A stretch of DNA of 64,000 nt. Source: Chaetorhynchus papuensis. Taxonomy: Eukaryota > Chordata > Aves > Passeriformes > Rhipiduridae. The DNA is taken from the NCBI GenBank assembly GCA_013396525.1, contig VWYX01001334.1, positions 62,001-126,000 on the forward strand, given 5' to 3'. Numbering within the stretch: the first letter of the stretch is position 1; the number at the start of each line of letters is the position of its first letter. Shown here piece by piece: positions 1 through 13,460 of this stretch. Both the position numbers and the translations under genes were made by a program. Below the pieces are notes generated by a model. The model did no database searches, was not told where the DNA came from, and worked only from the letters and a program-made list of their open reading frames with translations.

Positions 1-2991
1 GGGACCAGCCCCAAAGGGACAGTTTGGTGAGGACCAGCATCCTCCACCTGAGTGGGACAGGGCTGAGTGATAGGGGCAGAAGCCTCTTCATGTGGTACAG
101 CTGGAATGGCCCAGCTGATCCTAGCCTCGGCCTTTGCATCCCTGCAACCAAAGGTGTTCCTAAGCATTGTAGTTTTGGGCCATGATACTGGACTGCTTTC
201 CCAAAGCTCTTACAGTTTCAGGCACTGTCAAGCTGAATTTTTTTGAGCTGTTCACCTGAAAATGAGAGGAGGAGCCACTGCTAATATGAGAAAGCATTCT
301 GGTTTCCTCAGTGGATACTGACAACACCTGCCTTAGCACTCGGCATTACGCCTGCCTGCCCTTTTCTCTCCCCCTGAGCAAGCTTGAACGAAACAGCAGG
401 CATATCTTCCCCTCTTACCCAAAGGCAGATGTATACTCACACTCCTGCCATTCTCTCACAGCATCTTACATAAATTACCATTGGTTTTGGAGAGATGCCA
501 AAACAAGTCTGAAGGAATGTGTACAAGATCTACCAGAACAGGGTTTCCCCATGTTTCTGACTCTATAATCCCCTTATTCAGAGCTAAACCAATAGGCACA
601 CACCTCCTAAACTGAAAACCTTTGCCAACTCTATCCACTGCCTTTAAAAACAAACAAGGAAACCCACAAGCTCATGACCAGTTATTACCATGAAAGAGAA
701 AACAAGAGACACAAAGCAAAAGAATTTGCCACATGCAGCTCTGTAAGTGCTAAGTCCAGGAGTGAGGAGACATTTGTCTTTGTTCCGTGTAGTCAAACAT
801 GTCCTAATCTTTAAAACACCTTCACTCCAAAACTGCAGCTGATTGCTTAGTCATAGGGCATTTGCTATTTAAGCAAGGGCCTTTGCTCAGGCCCCAAAGT
901 AGTGATACTGCTGGACTATAAATTCAAGCAATGGGCAAGGTTTAGGGATGAGACTTCTGTGAAGAGCTGCCTGAAGTTAACAGGGGCGGTAGGACTTTCC
1001 TGGGATCCCCATATTGCCACCACAGGTTGAAAAACTCAAAGCTGCAACTCAGAATAGGCTCCTCACAGTGAGTGCCAGGTATGGAAATCGTTGGGTGTCC
1101 ACTAAGTACTTTTGTGATAAGCTTTGGGGGAGCTGAAGATGAAGGGCAGAGTTCCCTCCATCCTTGCAGTGGTCCAGCCCTCCCCTAAAGTGGAGCAGTC
1201 GGTGACACCAATAGTGACAGAATGTGGCTAAGGCTGACAACACGTTTATAGTAACAGCTACCTGGAAAAGACTGCTATCACTGCAGGGCCTAAAGCAGGC
1301 AACTGGAGAAAGGCAGACCTGGGGGGCCATACTTACAGCATGGCTTTTGGAAGATGTTTCTCCCAGCCCAAGGAGAACAGGCAAGTAGCAGTGGATATAC
1401 TCAGGGAGTCTCCTCTAAGCACCACCTCCTATAGCATGATGTGGCAGACAGCCTTTTGTGAACCCCCGAGTGCCTAACCCGCTATGGTGCTTGAAAGACT
1501 TCCCTGGCTATTCCCTCATCCTTAAATCTCTATAGACATCCCAAAAAAACACAGGGTCCTTGGGTGGCACAGACCAAGTTATGTGTGCACAGCTAAATGT
1601 GCTTCTGCCATCTGGCTACAGAACAGGAATGCTCAGGCTTGCAAAACACCGTGAGAACGCGTGAATGAAGTCTGCAGGCTTCTTCCTTGTTCCCAGTTTA
1701 CTCTGGAATAATAGTTTACTTTACCCAAGCTCTTCCTGATCCATATCCACAGATCAGCATTAGGCTCAGCACTGCAGCCTGGCATGCAGACAACAGAGAT
1801 ACAACAGGGCAATTTTCTCCTCAACACCTCTCTCTGACAGCTTTGAGGATGTCGTGGCTTTTCGGTGCAAGATGGTGAATCTGAGGCTGGTACTGTCTTT
1901 GAGTCACTGCCTTTCAAGCCTGAGCATCTGGCCAGCTGTTGGTCCCAAAAGTGCGGTGCCATTTTCCAGAGCAAGTGTGGCTGTTCTGTGGTTTCTACTG
2001 TTTACGTGCTTGAGAACCCCGGCTTTTATTCCCTGGTTACCTGCCCACCTCCCACCAGTCATTCAGGTCTCACGTGTGGCCAAGAGCATCCTGGGAATCT
2101 CCAGTGGCATCTTGCTGGTCCCAGCCACGTGGCTGGCCTGGGCTCCCGCCTGTGCCTGTTTGATGTGTGCCCCTTGCGCAGGCTGCCCCTTACCCGCGAG
2201 GCTTCGTGCAAACAAAGGAGTGACCCAGCTCTGGGTGCGACCCAGGGAAGGCTGCACTCAGACACCCTGTCCTGATGCTAATCACCTGCCTTTGATCCGG
2301 CTGCCTTTCAACTGCACCCACCATCCCTGTACAGCTGCCAGGGAACATGACAGGAAGTGCCACATCCAAGCAGATCACAAATCTCAAGCCTTGGCCAGGA
2401 TTTTTGACAGGTAATCGAGGGTGTTTGCATTTTGCACCAGCAAAGTCAGTACCAGTTTGTGTGCTAAGTCCATGGCTGCACCACTGCCTAGTCTGGACAT
2501 GCAAATACTCCTTGGTAAGAGCAAGCACAGCCTTCGGAGAGACAACACAAACCTGAGACCCAAACTTCATTCCTGTCAGCCCCAGAAAACTGGAGTTTAC
2601 TTTGCTACCCCAAAACCAAGAAATTCAGCCACTAGAAACCAATGTCAATTTCTTGACTTCGGTGATCTATTAGAGATGGGTAAAGCTGCACTCACAGTCC
2701 TAGCAAATCTTCCTGCCTTCTTCTAAGTGTATTTTCTATATACCAGCACCAGGAATGTTAGCATTCAACAGTTATTTTCATCTTACTCAAAATAAGAATT
2801 TAATGAGATTTCCATGGTAGGTTATCTTCATGATCTGGGGATGAATTCTATTTTGATTTTTAGTTTGTTGGTTTTAAATAGTTGCTCTTTAACTTGTCCC
2901 CTCAATCCTTATATCAGGCTGGATATCAAACTCACAAGCATTTGGGAGACATGATTCCTAACCGGAATCCAAATTTGACCCCAGAGGCAGC

Positions 2992-3012
2992 TTTTTTTTT
3001 TTTTTTTTTTTT
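2992..3012. repeat. Poly-T tract of 21 bases
   Basis: Twenty-one T on the plus strand. It could be the A-tail of a minus-strand retroposed copy, but no recognisable source gene or target-site duplication was found beside it. Confidence 0.9.
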
Positions 3013-4200
3013 AACTTTTGAAATCCAGAGCTGAAGACAAGACCCTTGTCTGGGTTTGGATCCAAGTATCCAATAGAGGACCAAAGTACAAAGAGCCCCT
3101 CTGCTCCATGTAACTACCCAAAGTAATCCAAAGGAGTGCATCCCCAGGTAGCCTGTTTCTAGGAACAGTATCAGTATATGAGCCTTGTAACTCATTAATG
3201 CTAATAGCAGTTGCATAATGCACAGCTGAAATGTGGTTGTACAGTGAGCTAAGAACATAGCCCAGCTACACGAGGTACAATTGCCAGGCAAAGTTTCAAA
3301 TGGGCAGCTTTCCTTACCATCACAGCTGAATTTATCTTTGATTATAAATGCTCTGGAGAGGCCAAATTTCCAGATATCAGAAAGTCACGCTGCCAATTCC
3401 AGCATAATTCTCTGCTTAAACGCTGCGTGAGTGGCCACGGTCTGGAAGGAGGCGTGAGCTCCTTGTCACTGCTCTCTGTGCAAAACCTCAGGAGATGTCC
3501 AGAAGGGCCCTGGTCAGCCACTGCACCTAACAGAAAGGGAGCTCAAGCATCAAGGATGGCACGATGTCTTTGAACCCTCAGGGAGCCCTGAAGCACCAAG
3601 ATACAATGGAAGCCTCAGCCTTTTCGAAGACTGCTACAGCCTGGTGTGCTGCACACAGGTGCAGAATTGACTTTGTGCATATTCTGCAGCTTTGGTCAAT
3701 TCCCACGACTCAGAGCAGCTGTCTCATCCGTAGCCAGCCTGCTGTGAGAATATTAACTATGCCTTCCTAAGGCCCTGTTTCTCTTCTTCAGTCATAGCCT
3801 CACTTAAATGCCCTTGACTGTCTTTAGACAATAAACAACCTTTGGACCATATTTAAATCCAAGGCCAGCTGTATCCTAGGGCCATCAGATAACAGCCAAT
3901 GGAACTCTGTAGGTACAAGCAGGACTTAGCCCTCAGTTTCTATAGCAAACAGCTTTCTACTGCCTGCTCCCTGCCAGCAAAAGTGTGGCAGGTAATTCCC
4001 TCAGGAGACACTTCTCTGTGTCCCGACCCTTGAGCTGTCAGTGCCAACTTCACATGATGCAGCAACAACACACAACACAGACTTGGCTGCTCAAGGATGC
4101 TCCCTACCTTCCCCATCTGCCACTGTGGTGCCCAGAGGGATGTGAGGTCTATCCTGCCCTCCACCCTGGCCAGAGCCTGCCCTGACTGTGGCCCTTGGCA

Positions 4201-4210
4201 GGGGATTCCC
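4201..4210. promoter_or_regulatory. NF-kB-type motif GGGGATTCCC in the gene-poor left part
   Basis: A match to GGGRNNYYCC. It lies about 36 kb from the AREG 3' end, so any target gene is unknown. Confidence 0.25.
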
Positions 4211-5156
4211 CCACATGTGTCCCCCTGAGACCAGGGCTCAATCAGGAGGTGGCTCCCTTCCCACCAAGCCTTCCTGTTCTCACTCCGATCTTCCTTTTGC
4301 TCTGGAGGGCCAGGCTTCTGCCCAGAGCAAAAGAAAATTATGTTTAGCTGTGTTGAAGGTTGCTTCCTCCCAACTTCTGTGCCTGCTGCAGTGTCACTTC
4401 CATTTGGGAATGTGTCCTGATTGCAGCTGAGTGAAATGAATGACAGGGCTGAATTATGAAGACGTGGGTCTGTGAGAGGATGAAGAGTGCTGCCACAACT
4501 TTGAAACAAGAGAAAATATGAAATAAATCTTAGTTCCCTGCTGGCACATATAAGCAATAAAAATAAACATTATAACTATGTAAATAGCACACAGCTCCTA
4601 GGAGCTGGATCACCTTCTGAAATAGCAGGCCGAGGAGTCTGCTACTCTGCAATAGAGGGATCGTGCTTGGCTAAATTATGTAATTCATTTAAATGCACAC
4701 TGTACAGTAACATAATTTTTGAACACCATATTGTTTGGCCCTCCAAAGTGATTCCCAGAAGTAATTCCTGTGAGGAGCACACACCCAAGCCAGTCAGAAT
4801 TTCTGGAATGACATTCCAGTTGCTCAACACCTGGTTATGCAGATAGAAGAGAAAACAGAGCTACGCCTTAGCCAGTATAATAGATAAGGGTGTGAGAATC
4901 CAGCTTGCTGGCTAGCACATGAAAGTGTGAATGACCTCGCCCCACGTCCAGGATTGCTCAAGCCAGAGATGTCAGTATCAATACACACATCTTCCTTCAC
5001 AGTCACAGGACTCTCCTCAACACTTGCTGCTGCCCTCAGATCTTAACCCCAGAATGGAGGGAAAGCGCCATGCCTTTTGAACAACCAGCTTGCAAAGCCC
5101 TTTGCTTCTGCAAACCAAATGCAGAGAAGGATTAAGGAAATTCTCTTTTATTATTC

Positions 5157-5167
5157 CATCTAGTGGA
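5157..5167 (-). promoter_or_regulatory. Weaker CTCF-like core motif
   Basis: CCACTAGATGG on the minus strand. The flanks (TTTT before, AATA after) match poorly, so only the core agrees. Confidence 0.2.
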
Positions 5168-7457
5168 AAACCTTCCACCTCTTCAGATAACCTCACGAGC
5201 AATTAGAGGGAGGTCAAAGTAACGGGTTCTCTGTTTTCTTCAAAATGAGACTTGTGGCTCCACTGTTTCCAGTGGTCATGGGAATTGAGCACATCCATTC
5301 TGTCCCATGGAATGACTGGGATACCTTCCCCGTACTAAATAGAAAGCAGCTCCTCTGGGTCAAAATCACTGAGTGTATTCAACTTCTTTTTTTATTAAAT
5401 ACTTAACAGCTTCAAGTAAATACCATTTCCATCTGTGCCTCAGTATATATCAGGACTAGGCCAAGAATTCTCAATATGCCTCCCTAACCAGAAGAAAATA
5501 TGTGTTATCAATCGCAGTTATTTAATGCACTGACTAGAAAATTCTGGCAGCTGTAGCCCAAACCCTGGGGTAAGGTAGGAGGGGTGAGGGGAGTATCTTG
5601 ATGTGGATTCCTCCTTGGCCCAGCTGAGGCGCAGAGACCACTTGACAGAAGTGAGATGCAAGGAAACAGATGATGAGTAGGAGCTGGGGATAAGTGCTGG
5701 GTGAAAGGGTACCTAAATCCTCATGCCAGTGACACCCAGAGAAGTTCTGGAAAGACTCCAAAACCAAGCAGCCTGGTGCTGATACAAGAGGCCCAGCATG
5801 TGTCCTGCAAATCCCTGACTGAAATAAAGACCAGAGGTACCTGGCTGCAGAGTGGGGGCTCACATTTCAGGTAAATGCTTCCCCTGAGCTGGAAGGAGAC
5901 CTTCATCAGCAGCCAGTGCCCTTTGTGTTACAGCATTGGCTACGGCACTGGCTGAAGTGGTCAATCCAACCCTGTAGAGGCAGCATTGGTAAACAAAGAC
6001 CCATGAGTATGAGTGGGCAGGACTAGGTGAGGGAAAAACACAGCACGTGGTGCCTCTCCCATAGGAAGGGAAGATGCTTGCAACAGATGCTGGTACCTAT
6101 CCCAAAAGCCCTAAGAGTCCCTCGATGGGTGAACTGGCTGACAACTTCTGCTTTTCTTTATTAGCAATGAATCAAACCCTTCATTCCCATCCAGGAAGTT
6201 CCTAAGGCGCATGTTTTCCTACTGACTTCTCTGTTCTCCAAGGGAGAGACACTAAATGTAACAAATTAGGAAAGCAGTCTTCTATTTCTTTTTTTTTTTT
6301 AATCTTTTCTTTTTTAGCATTTCTAACAGCTCCACAACAACTGTCACACAAAAAATATATGGGAGCCTCATGTGACTTGAGGCATGAAGTTACATTAGAA
6401 CATGTCTGGCTGTCTCCCAGTTGTGGGAGAAGGGCCAGATCTGCAAAGATAGCAAGACCCTTAATTCTTGCTGGAAGAAAAGGATCTTCAGGTATCTGGA
6501 TCTGTTTGTCTAATGCCCTCCTTCTAAATATTTCTATCTGTAACTTGTCACACAGTAAGTGACTCATGCCAAGTCTCTTGGTTTCTCACTAAGTCCGTGG
6601 GGCTCGGGCTAGCAAATGGTTCTCTGGAAATGCTCGCCTCAAGCTCCAGTGAGATCCCACGTGTGCAGTTCCCTCTCCCAGCCTGCTCTGCAGTATTATT
6701 GAAGTTGCCACACCACATACTCACAATTCATAATGAACCTTCCTTCTGCCTCCCTGCACATGTGCCTCATGGAAGGCCTCAAAGTATAGGCTACACCCAG
6801 CCATGTCCAGAATTTTCCTTCATCAGTTTGCTTTGATTGAAGCCAATGGCCAGACTGTTTACCTGTTCAGCAGGACAACTTCAGTGAAATCCACAAAGGG
6901 GTTCATTTGAGTGTGCACAAGGTCTGTATTGGTGGGTACAACTCATATTAGATAACAAAGAGAAAAGGAGGTGAGAACAAACAATTTCTGTAACAGACAG
7001 ATGTGAGACACTGACCAGCTAAGGAAACCCCCTTGGCCAGCACTAGAAAGCCCCCCTGAGGTTTTTTAGTGTTCGTCAGCCAGCTCTCTACCCAGAAAGC
7101 AGAGCATGGGATAAGTGACCGAGGGTGTTCATTTTATCAAACCTATGCCACTGAGAACAGATACATGAACAATTCATTTGATTTAAAATTGAATAAAAGA
7201 TATGAAGTCAATAAAAGGTTTGGGTTTACCTCAAAGCACTGCTGTGCCTGTTAGCTGAATGAGTGAGCTTCCCTTCAGTATCACTTTGGTTCTATATGCT
7301 TTCTGGGAACGGCAGTGGTTTGTAGGCCATTCAGTATCTGCCCGCACGACCAGTGTATTTTCCCTCCTGCTCACCTGCACTGCTAACTACTTTCCCCAGG
7401 AGACGGAATGTTTGTCATACCAAAACAGCAACTAAATGAAAGAAAGTTCAAGCAGGG

Positions 7458-7467
7458 CTATAAATAG
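7458..7467. promoter_or_regulatory. CTATAAATAG, TATA-box or MEF2-type element
   Basis: A perfect YTAWWWWTAR (MEF2) match that is also a strong TATA sequence. No gene start was recognised 30 bp to either side. Confidence 0.25.
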
Positions 7468-7897
7468 AAAGGGCACCAGGTTTTCACAGTGCACATATAA
7501 GCTACTTCACACCCACTTCCTTTTGTCTGCCATTAGCTCTGAGATCTGAAGCAGAATAACCTTTCTGCACTTTGGAAGAATGAATGGCAGAACAATTAAG
7601 AGACCAAACTGTTATGAGGAAGTCGCTGAAGTGCCGTGTAGAAAAAATGGACAGACTATCTGACAATTAGACAGATAGAGAGTGCTGTGCCCCACAACCA
7701 GAGTTGCCAAATAGTAAATTTTAGCAAGACTTACAAGGAAATCTGGGGATGGCTGAATGAAACTGCTCTGAGTGAAATTTCACTCTGCCTGTCCTTCTTT
7801 AGTCATCCCTCTAGTGCATGATGTGTAGCAGAGCCAGAGCTCGGGCGATGGGAGAGGCACAGTGGCCCCTCCTGGTGGAAACCAGCTTCCAGGGCGG

Positions 7898-7970
7898 AAA
7901 AAAAAAAAAAAAGGAGAAAAACATGTGGTGAGTTGTAAAATAAGACAGAAAAGCCAAAAAAAAAAAAAAA
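7898..7970. repeat. Two poly-A tracts of 15 bases separated by 43 bp
   Basis: A15 at 7898-7912 and A15 at 7956-7970, with an A-rich sequence following (CAACCAAACAAAACAAAC). No transposon body was recognised upstream. Confidence 0.9.
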
Positions 7971-10900
7971 CAACCAAACAAAACAAACTTTATTTTTTAA
8001 AGGACAAAACCCATTTGCTTTTCCTACCAAAGGCAGAACACACTGGCACTATTCCAGCGTTGCTTTTCCATGTAAATAAATGGCTTCTCATATTGCCACA
8101 AGGTGTGTTTAGGACAACTGTGGGTGGAAGAGAGGGGGTTACAGAAGCAGAAGGGGTGGGGAGGTGCTGCAGGAGGTCGTGTCAGCTCAGGTCTCAAAGT
8201 TCACAAGCCCTCACACTCCAGTGCATTTTCCTGTGCTCACCCTGGACCTGGCTAGAAGTTGTCTTGTGGAAGGCTGTTAAGAGTCAATAACTGACATTGA
8301 GATAAAAACCAAACAGACCTGGGAGAAAGTAGCTGAGTCACGCAAGGTTAGATTAGGTGGCAATGTACTATTTTTAGTTTTAGTTGTTGGATACCAAACA
8401 AAATCTCACTAAAAAGAAACACCTGCTCCAAATGTAGGCTCATAAAAATGTAACAAGTTCACAGGTTGGGCTTATCGTGGTTTCAATGTGCGATATGAGA
8501 AGTGCATGGATAAAGGGAGCCTTTTCTCTGTTCATGGAGGTTCTTTGGAGTCTGGCATGTGGGACACTTGGCCTGTTGGGAGTTTTATGCTGTTTCTAGG
8601 TACAAATGCAATACTGAGTAATAGAACAAAGTATCACAACATGTTCCGATGTGTCTTGTTGTCTGCTGAGAACTCCAGACCATTTCTGCACAGCTGTCTG
8701 AACAGAGATCCCAGCTGATCCTTATCATTTTGCTCCTTGCAATGGAGGTGGCTGTACTTTTTTTTCCATTTTAAAAATATTGAGGAAATGAGATGGAAAT
8801 GCTGACAGACCAACTTCCTGCCTTTTCTTCTGAGCAACTGGACGTGCCAGATATTTGCTCTCTCATCTCCTTTACCTTATTGTGCACCGTGCTGGGGCTG
8901 GCTGGAGGAGTGACTGTAGCTCTCCTGTAATCCCCTGGGGCATTGCCCCTTGTTATTCCTGGGAGGGACTACATTTACCCAGTCAGATGGTCACTGCCAG
9001 TCTGTTTTCTCTTTTGTCCATCCAAAACACCCCTAGAGGGAAGGGGCATGCATGAGAAAGGAACTCTAGCTGTGTCTAGAAAAGTGCTGCAGCGCCAAGG
9101 TGCTTATGCCAGGAGTTGCACGTCTGTACACAATGTGAGCAGGGAAATAATCTGTCTGGGAAGATGCTGCTTCACATGAAAGCATCTGCCTGCAGCTAGA
9201 TTCCATCAAAGAGCAGATCTGTGGATTGATTTTCCCAGTATGACATCTTCCATCTGCAGAGCACTCAAAAGTTCTTTTATTAGCTCTGCTGCTGCTCGTG
9301 ATTGAAGCAACAAGATGGAACAGCTCACAAAAAGGCACTCGGCTCCCAAACACTGCCCCAGAAGCACAGAAAGTCCCAGGATGGGGTGGTGGCAGAAGCA
9401 GAGCCACGGTACAGGGGCAAGGGAGTACCACAGGAAATGCTGTGAGCACAGACAATGGGAGTGGTGATGTCCAGCACTGGCAACTACATTTCCCAATCTG
9501 TGTATTTACGGAAGCCCACCTCATCCTCTGGGGACAAAGCCCGAGATGCACCTTGTGCCAGCACAGCTCACCTGAGCACGGCAGCAGGAGCCCTGCAGCT
9601 GCCAGCAGTGAAAACTGGCACATTCGTTTGCCCTTTCTGTCTCTCCACTTGGGCTCTCCACGTGCACAGGCTTGTTTCCATGCATTTTTATTTTATTTGC
9701 AATGATGTCAGAGGCAACCTTTTGATGACTTATGACCCACAGAAGGCTAGGTACCACTGGTTTATGAAACAATGAAGGAAGAAGAAAGTCAGGAAGAAAG
9801 TTGGAATAACATTAATTAAATAAACTCAGCAACCAAAAGGACAGAAGTGGCACATAATTTCACAGTGAGCTGCCACAGATGTTTCAGGAGGAGCCAGTGA
9901 ATAAGAGGCTTTTGGAGTACCTAAGAGATTTGGACACAGCAGAATATGTTCCCTAGGGCTGAGCCTTAATAGCCACATCAAACATTTTTGGGCCATAGCA
10001 CATAGCACGTCAATTTGCTGGGGACTGGGCTCTGCCACGGGATATGAGAATACTGCACAAGTGGTCTCAATGAATCCTTGGAAGAACCACACAGATTTGC
10101 ATATCCTTCTTCAGAAACGGATTTTATTAGATGGCCTGAACGATGTATTTAGCACAAGTGTGCTTTTATGTCCTCAACCTACCAGAAAGCTCTATTAGAT
10201 CATTATGCTGTTGAAATACAGTCCCTTACATGTCAGAGGGAAGCTCTTTTTGGGCCATTCCCTGTGCTTTTAATTGACAAGAGAGAAATATGTTGCTCTC
10301 CAAAAGCATTTCCTACTGATTCACTTCTCTTTATCATCTGATTTACAGGTCTGATCTTGACTTTTCACCACACCCAGATCTCCCATTGACTTCAAGGAAC
10401 AGGGCGCTGTGGGGGCAGTGTGAAAGTCACCCAATAAAGGTTTTCAAGAGGAAGCCGCTGAATTCATTAACACCAGAATTTACATAGATCTAAAGATGCC
10501 AACAGGTTCTCTGTGGCAGTGACGAGCTGTCAGTGGAAGTGGCCGGCTGCCGTGAAGAGGGATGGTGCAGCAGGCCCCAAGTGTTTGCAGTGACAATCCT
10601 TCCCACTCCCAGGCAGGGTACGGCACATCCACTGCGTGCTCTGCCTGCATCTCCTCCACTCCCAGGACTAAAGGAGCTCTCACAAACATTATTTGTGGCT
10701 CATGAGGGATTGCAATGTGTACTGCCCCCCCCGACAATGATACCAGAAGTCATCATCTCTTACAATTATTTCATTTTCTCCATGAAGAATTCGCCACAGA
10801 CACTTAGACAATCCTCAGCTCAAATTAGAGACTTCTTGTGTGAGATGCTCCGTAATAACAGGAAGCACGAGCTCCCTTTAGAGAGCAACAAAACGCAGCA

Positions 10901-13361
10901 CTGACAAAGGGCTGTGATGCAGTGCAGACAACCACAGGCAGCGCTGCAGCAAGGGAATGTTGACCCAGCCCCGCCTCTCCAGGCCCTGGCCTTGCAGAGG
11001 CTCTGGGACACACTGAGCCTTAGCCACCTGCACTCTTAGTACATGGTACATCCACAGCAGAGTGGTCTTGTGCCTGGATAAACCTATTACTGCAGTGATT
11101 AATTATAAACACTGCTTCTGTAACATTTGGATGGGAAGAAGTCTTTTCCTACTGCTAAGGAGAAAGAGAAATGACACCTTTGAACAGCATAATTTGTATA
11201 AATTACTGTACTTTTTACCCACGGTTCATCTGCCAAGTTCTCTTGTTTGGGAGGAGCCTGTGTGTGTTTTGATGTGCAAAGCAGGGTAATGGATTACCAT
11301 TATTAAAGGGCTTACAAATTGGGCAGGCAAGCCCCAGGTGAGAGGTCACTCTGACTGTACAAAGTAAAGTTTGAGCTGAGTGAGGCAGCTCGGGTTTGAC
11401 TGAGAGGACAGGGAGAAGAGTTTTGTTCTGCAAGACTGCAGGTCTGTCTGTGTGCAGAGAAACCAGCTACAGGCCCTTTGTTTTGTTCTGAGTTTCTCAC
11501 TCTGCCCGTTTGTAGATGGAGCTGAGCATGTGTGACAACAGAATTCATCCCACCCCGTGCTCCTCAAAATGTGTCTGCTACAGAGAGGAACTGGAAACAA
11601 ACTCCTCATCCTCTGGGGCTGGGGAGGGGTAAGGAACGGTATGAAAGCTGTCTGAATGACTGGGGAAGCTTTGGCTGTCCTTCCCAGAGGGTGACATCTC
11701 CCTGGGATGGAGATGGAGCCACAGCTTCATTTGCTCCAGAGAAGGAGCCCTAGACAGATGCATGCTTGCCCGGGGTATTGAGCTGAAGGGTCATATGATA
11801 ATGACAGGAACGATACTTGGTTAAATACATCAATGTCGCAGCTTAAAGGCATGCTGGCCCTTGGACAAAATCCATCGTTGTGCCAGAGAAGACAGAGCTA
11901 ATGAACACAGATTGGGGTGTCTGTTTACCTGCTTGAAGCCTATTGCTGCTCCCCAGATCTCAGGTTGACATTGTCACCAGTTTCAGGGGTGGAAAACACA
12001 GGCTTCAGACACAAAAGAAAAGTCTCATGAAACAAAACTGGAAAGAGGAATCAACAGCTTGTGTTTCCCAGAAGGCTGAGGAAGGGCCTAGTCCAGCACG
12101 TACCAGAAAACAGTCTGTAGTGTCACTGGCTGTGGTGACAGTGCTCTTAGAGCAATCCTTCCCTTTTACAGCTGCAAATCCTGCCGTTATATGAGACTCA
12201 CACTTTTCATTTTAAAGAAAGAAATAAAAAGGAAATACCTTGGTAGCCCACAGGGTTTCAGAAAGATATTAAACTGCTTGACCCCTGAATTCTGAAGGAT
12301 GATTAGCAAATAAATGCAGTTCAAAATATTTAGTCTAAGATACCATGTTATATTAAGTTTATACCAACCCTAAGGGTTTTTTGAGGGCTCTACTTATGAT
12401 TTGTGAGTATGACGGTTTAGTTACACTGTGCTGTAAGACAGCCATGCTTACTGTCCTAGAAATTCCCTATCAAACAGACTACATTTACAAGCAAAGAAAT
12501 TCAAATGTAACTTGTGCTTTGAGACTCCTGATTCCTTACTCTTTGGCCCAAGCCGTGCTCTGGCAGCAATAGTCTAGACAGGACAATTTGGGATGGCAGC
12601 TTTTACTCAAGGCCTCCGGAGGAGCCTGAGGTACACTTGAGTGTTTGACTCGCATTCAAGCTCTTGTGTTCAGCCCATACCTCAGCCCAAACCAAAAAGG
12701 CTTCATTTAGTTTTTAACTCCTTCCCTTTGTGAATCTCACCCAAATGTCTTCCTAGAACAGTATTCTCTCCACCCTGTGACACTGCTGCTGTCCAAGCTG
12801 CCAAAGCTTTGCCTATTCTTCCTTTATAGTTTCATCAGACTGTGGCAGTAAACCCCAAAGACCTTCCTGGAGCTGCCCAGCCTGGATGCAGCATAAGTCT
12901 CCCTCCTCCTACACAGTGTCATGCAGAGGCCAAAAAGGCCAGGAGGATAATAAAAGGTGTTAAGAAAACACAACTGTGCCACAGTGTACTTTAATAATGT
13001 GGTACTGTCTTGAACTCTCCGTCTTACTCATCCCATTGCTCTTTTTTCCCTTCAGAACTACGGAACTCCAAGGTGACACATTTAAAATGGCTGTAGTAGC
13101 AAGAGAGAGGAACAGATGAGGCCCTCTCACTTGAAAGCAGCTGAAGGGGAACACCCTGGAGATCTGCAGTGAAGCAAAGAATGTGAACGGGGAATGATTT
13201 TTCAGTTTGTCCTGTAACACAAAAGTAGGCAAAAAATAATTGTATTTATGAGACTGCAGGTGTGAAATGGAAGAGCCTTTTCACCCAGTGATGTGTTCTG
13301 AGGCTGCTGCCTGAATGAGCTCACTGGAGTCAGCATTCTTTTTCACCTTTTTTGTGCACCA

Positions 13362-13460
13362 TTTGCCTGTGGAACTCACTGCCGCCACCTGAAGTGAAAG
13401 TCAAAAGTATAAACTGGTTCAAAAACTACCTGAAAGAATTCAAAGACGGATCATGAAAGT
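13362..13460 (+). mobile_element. Old, diverged CR1-like LINE fragment
   Basis: GCCTGTGGAACTCACTGCCG, followed by AAGTCAAAAGTATAAACTGG and TTCAAAAACTACCTGAAAGA, resembles the 3' coding end of ancient amniote CR1 elements (pattern tgtggaactcactgcc...aagtttaaa...ttcaaaa). It is short and diverged, so the call is tentative. Confidence 0.5.

Larger units (their letters stand above)
1..13361. other. Gene-free intergenic stretch (left end)
   Basis: Apart from the homopolymer tracts and isolated motifs listed, no exon, transposon or RNA gene was recognised on either strand. Open frames here, up to 205 codons, have composition and overlap patterns expected of random sequence. Confidence 0.6.

Noticed and set aside
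1854..2414. Plus-strand ORF of 186 codons with hydrophobic stretches
   Set aside because: Looks like chance in a GC-richer patch; other frames on both strands are open over the same bases.
2932..3291. Processed pseudogene ending in the 21-base A/T tract
   Set aside because: No recognisable parent protein in the adjoining minus-strand frame and no target-site duplication seen.
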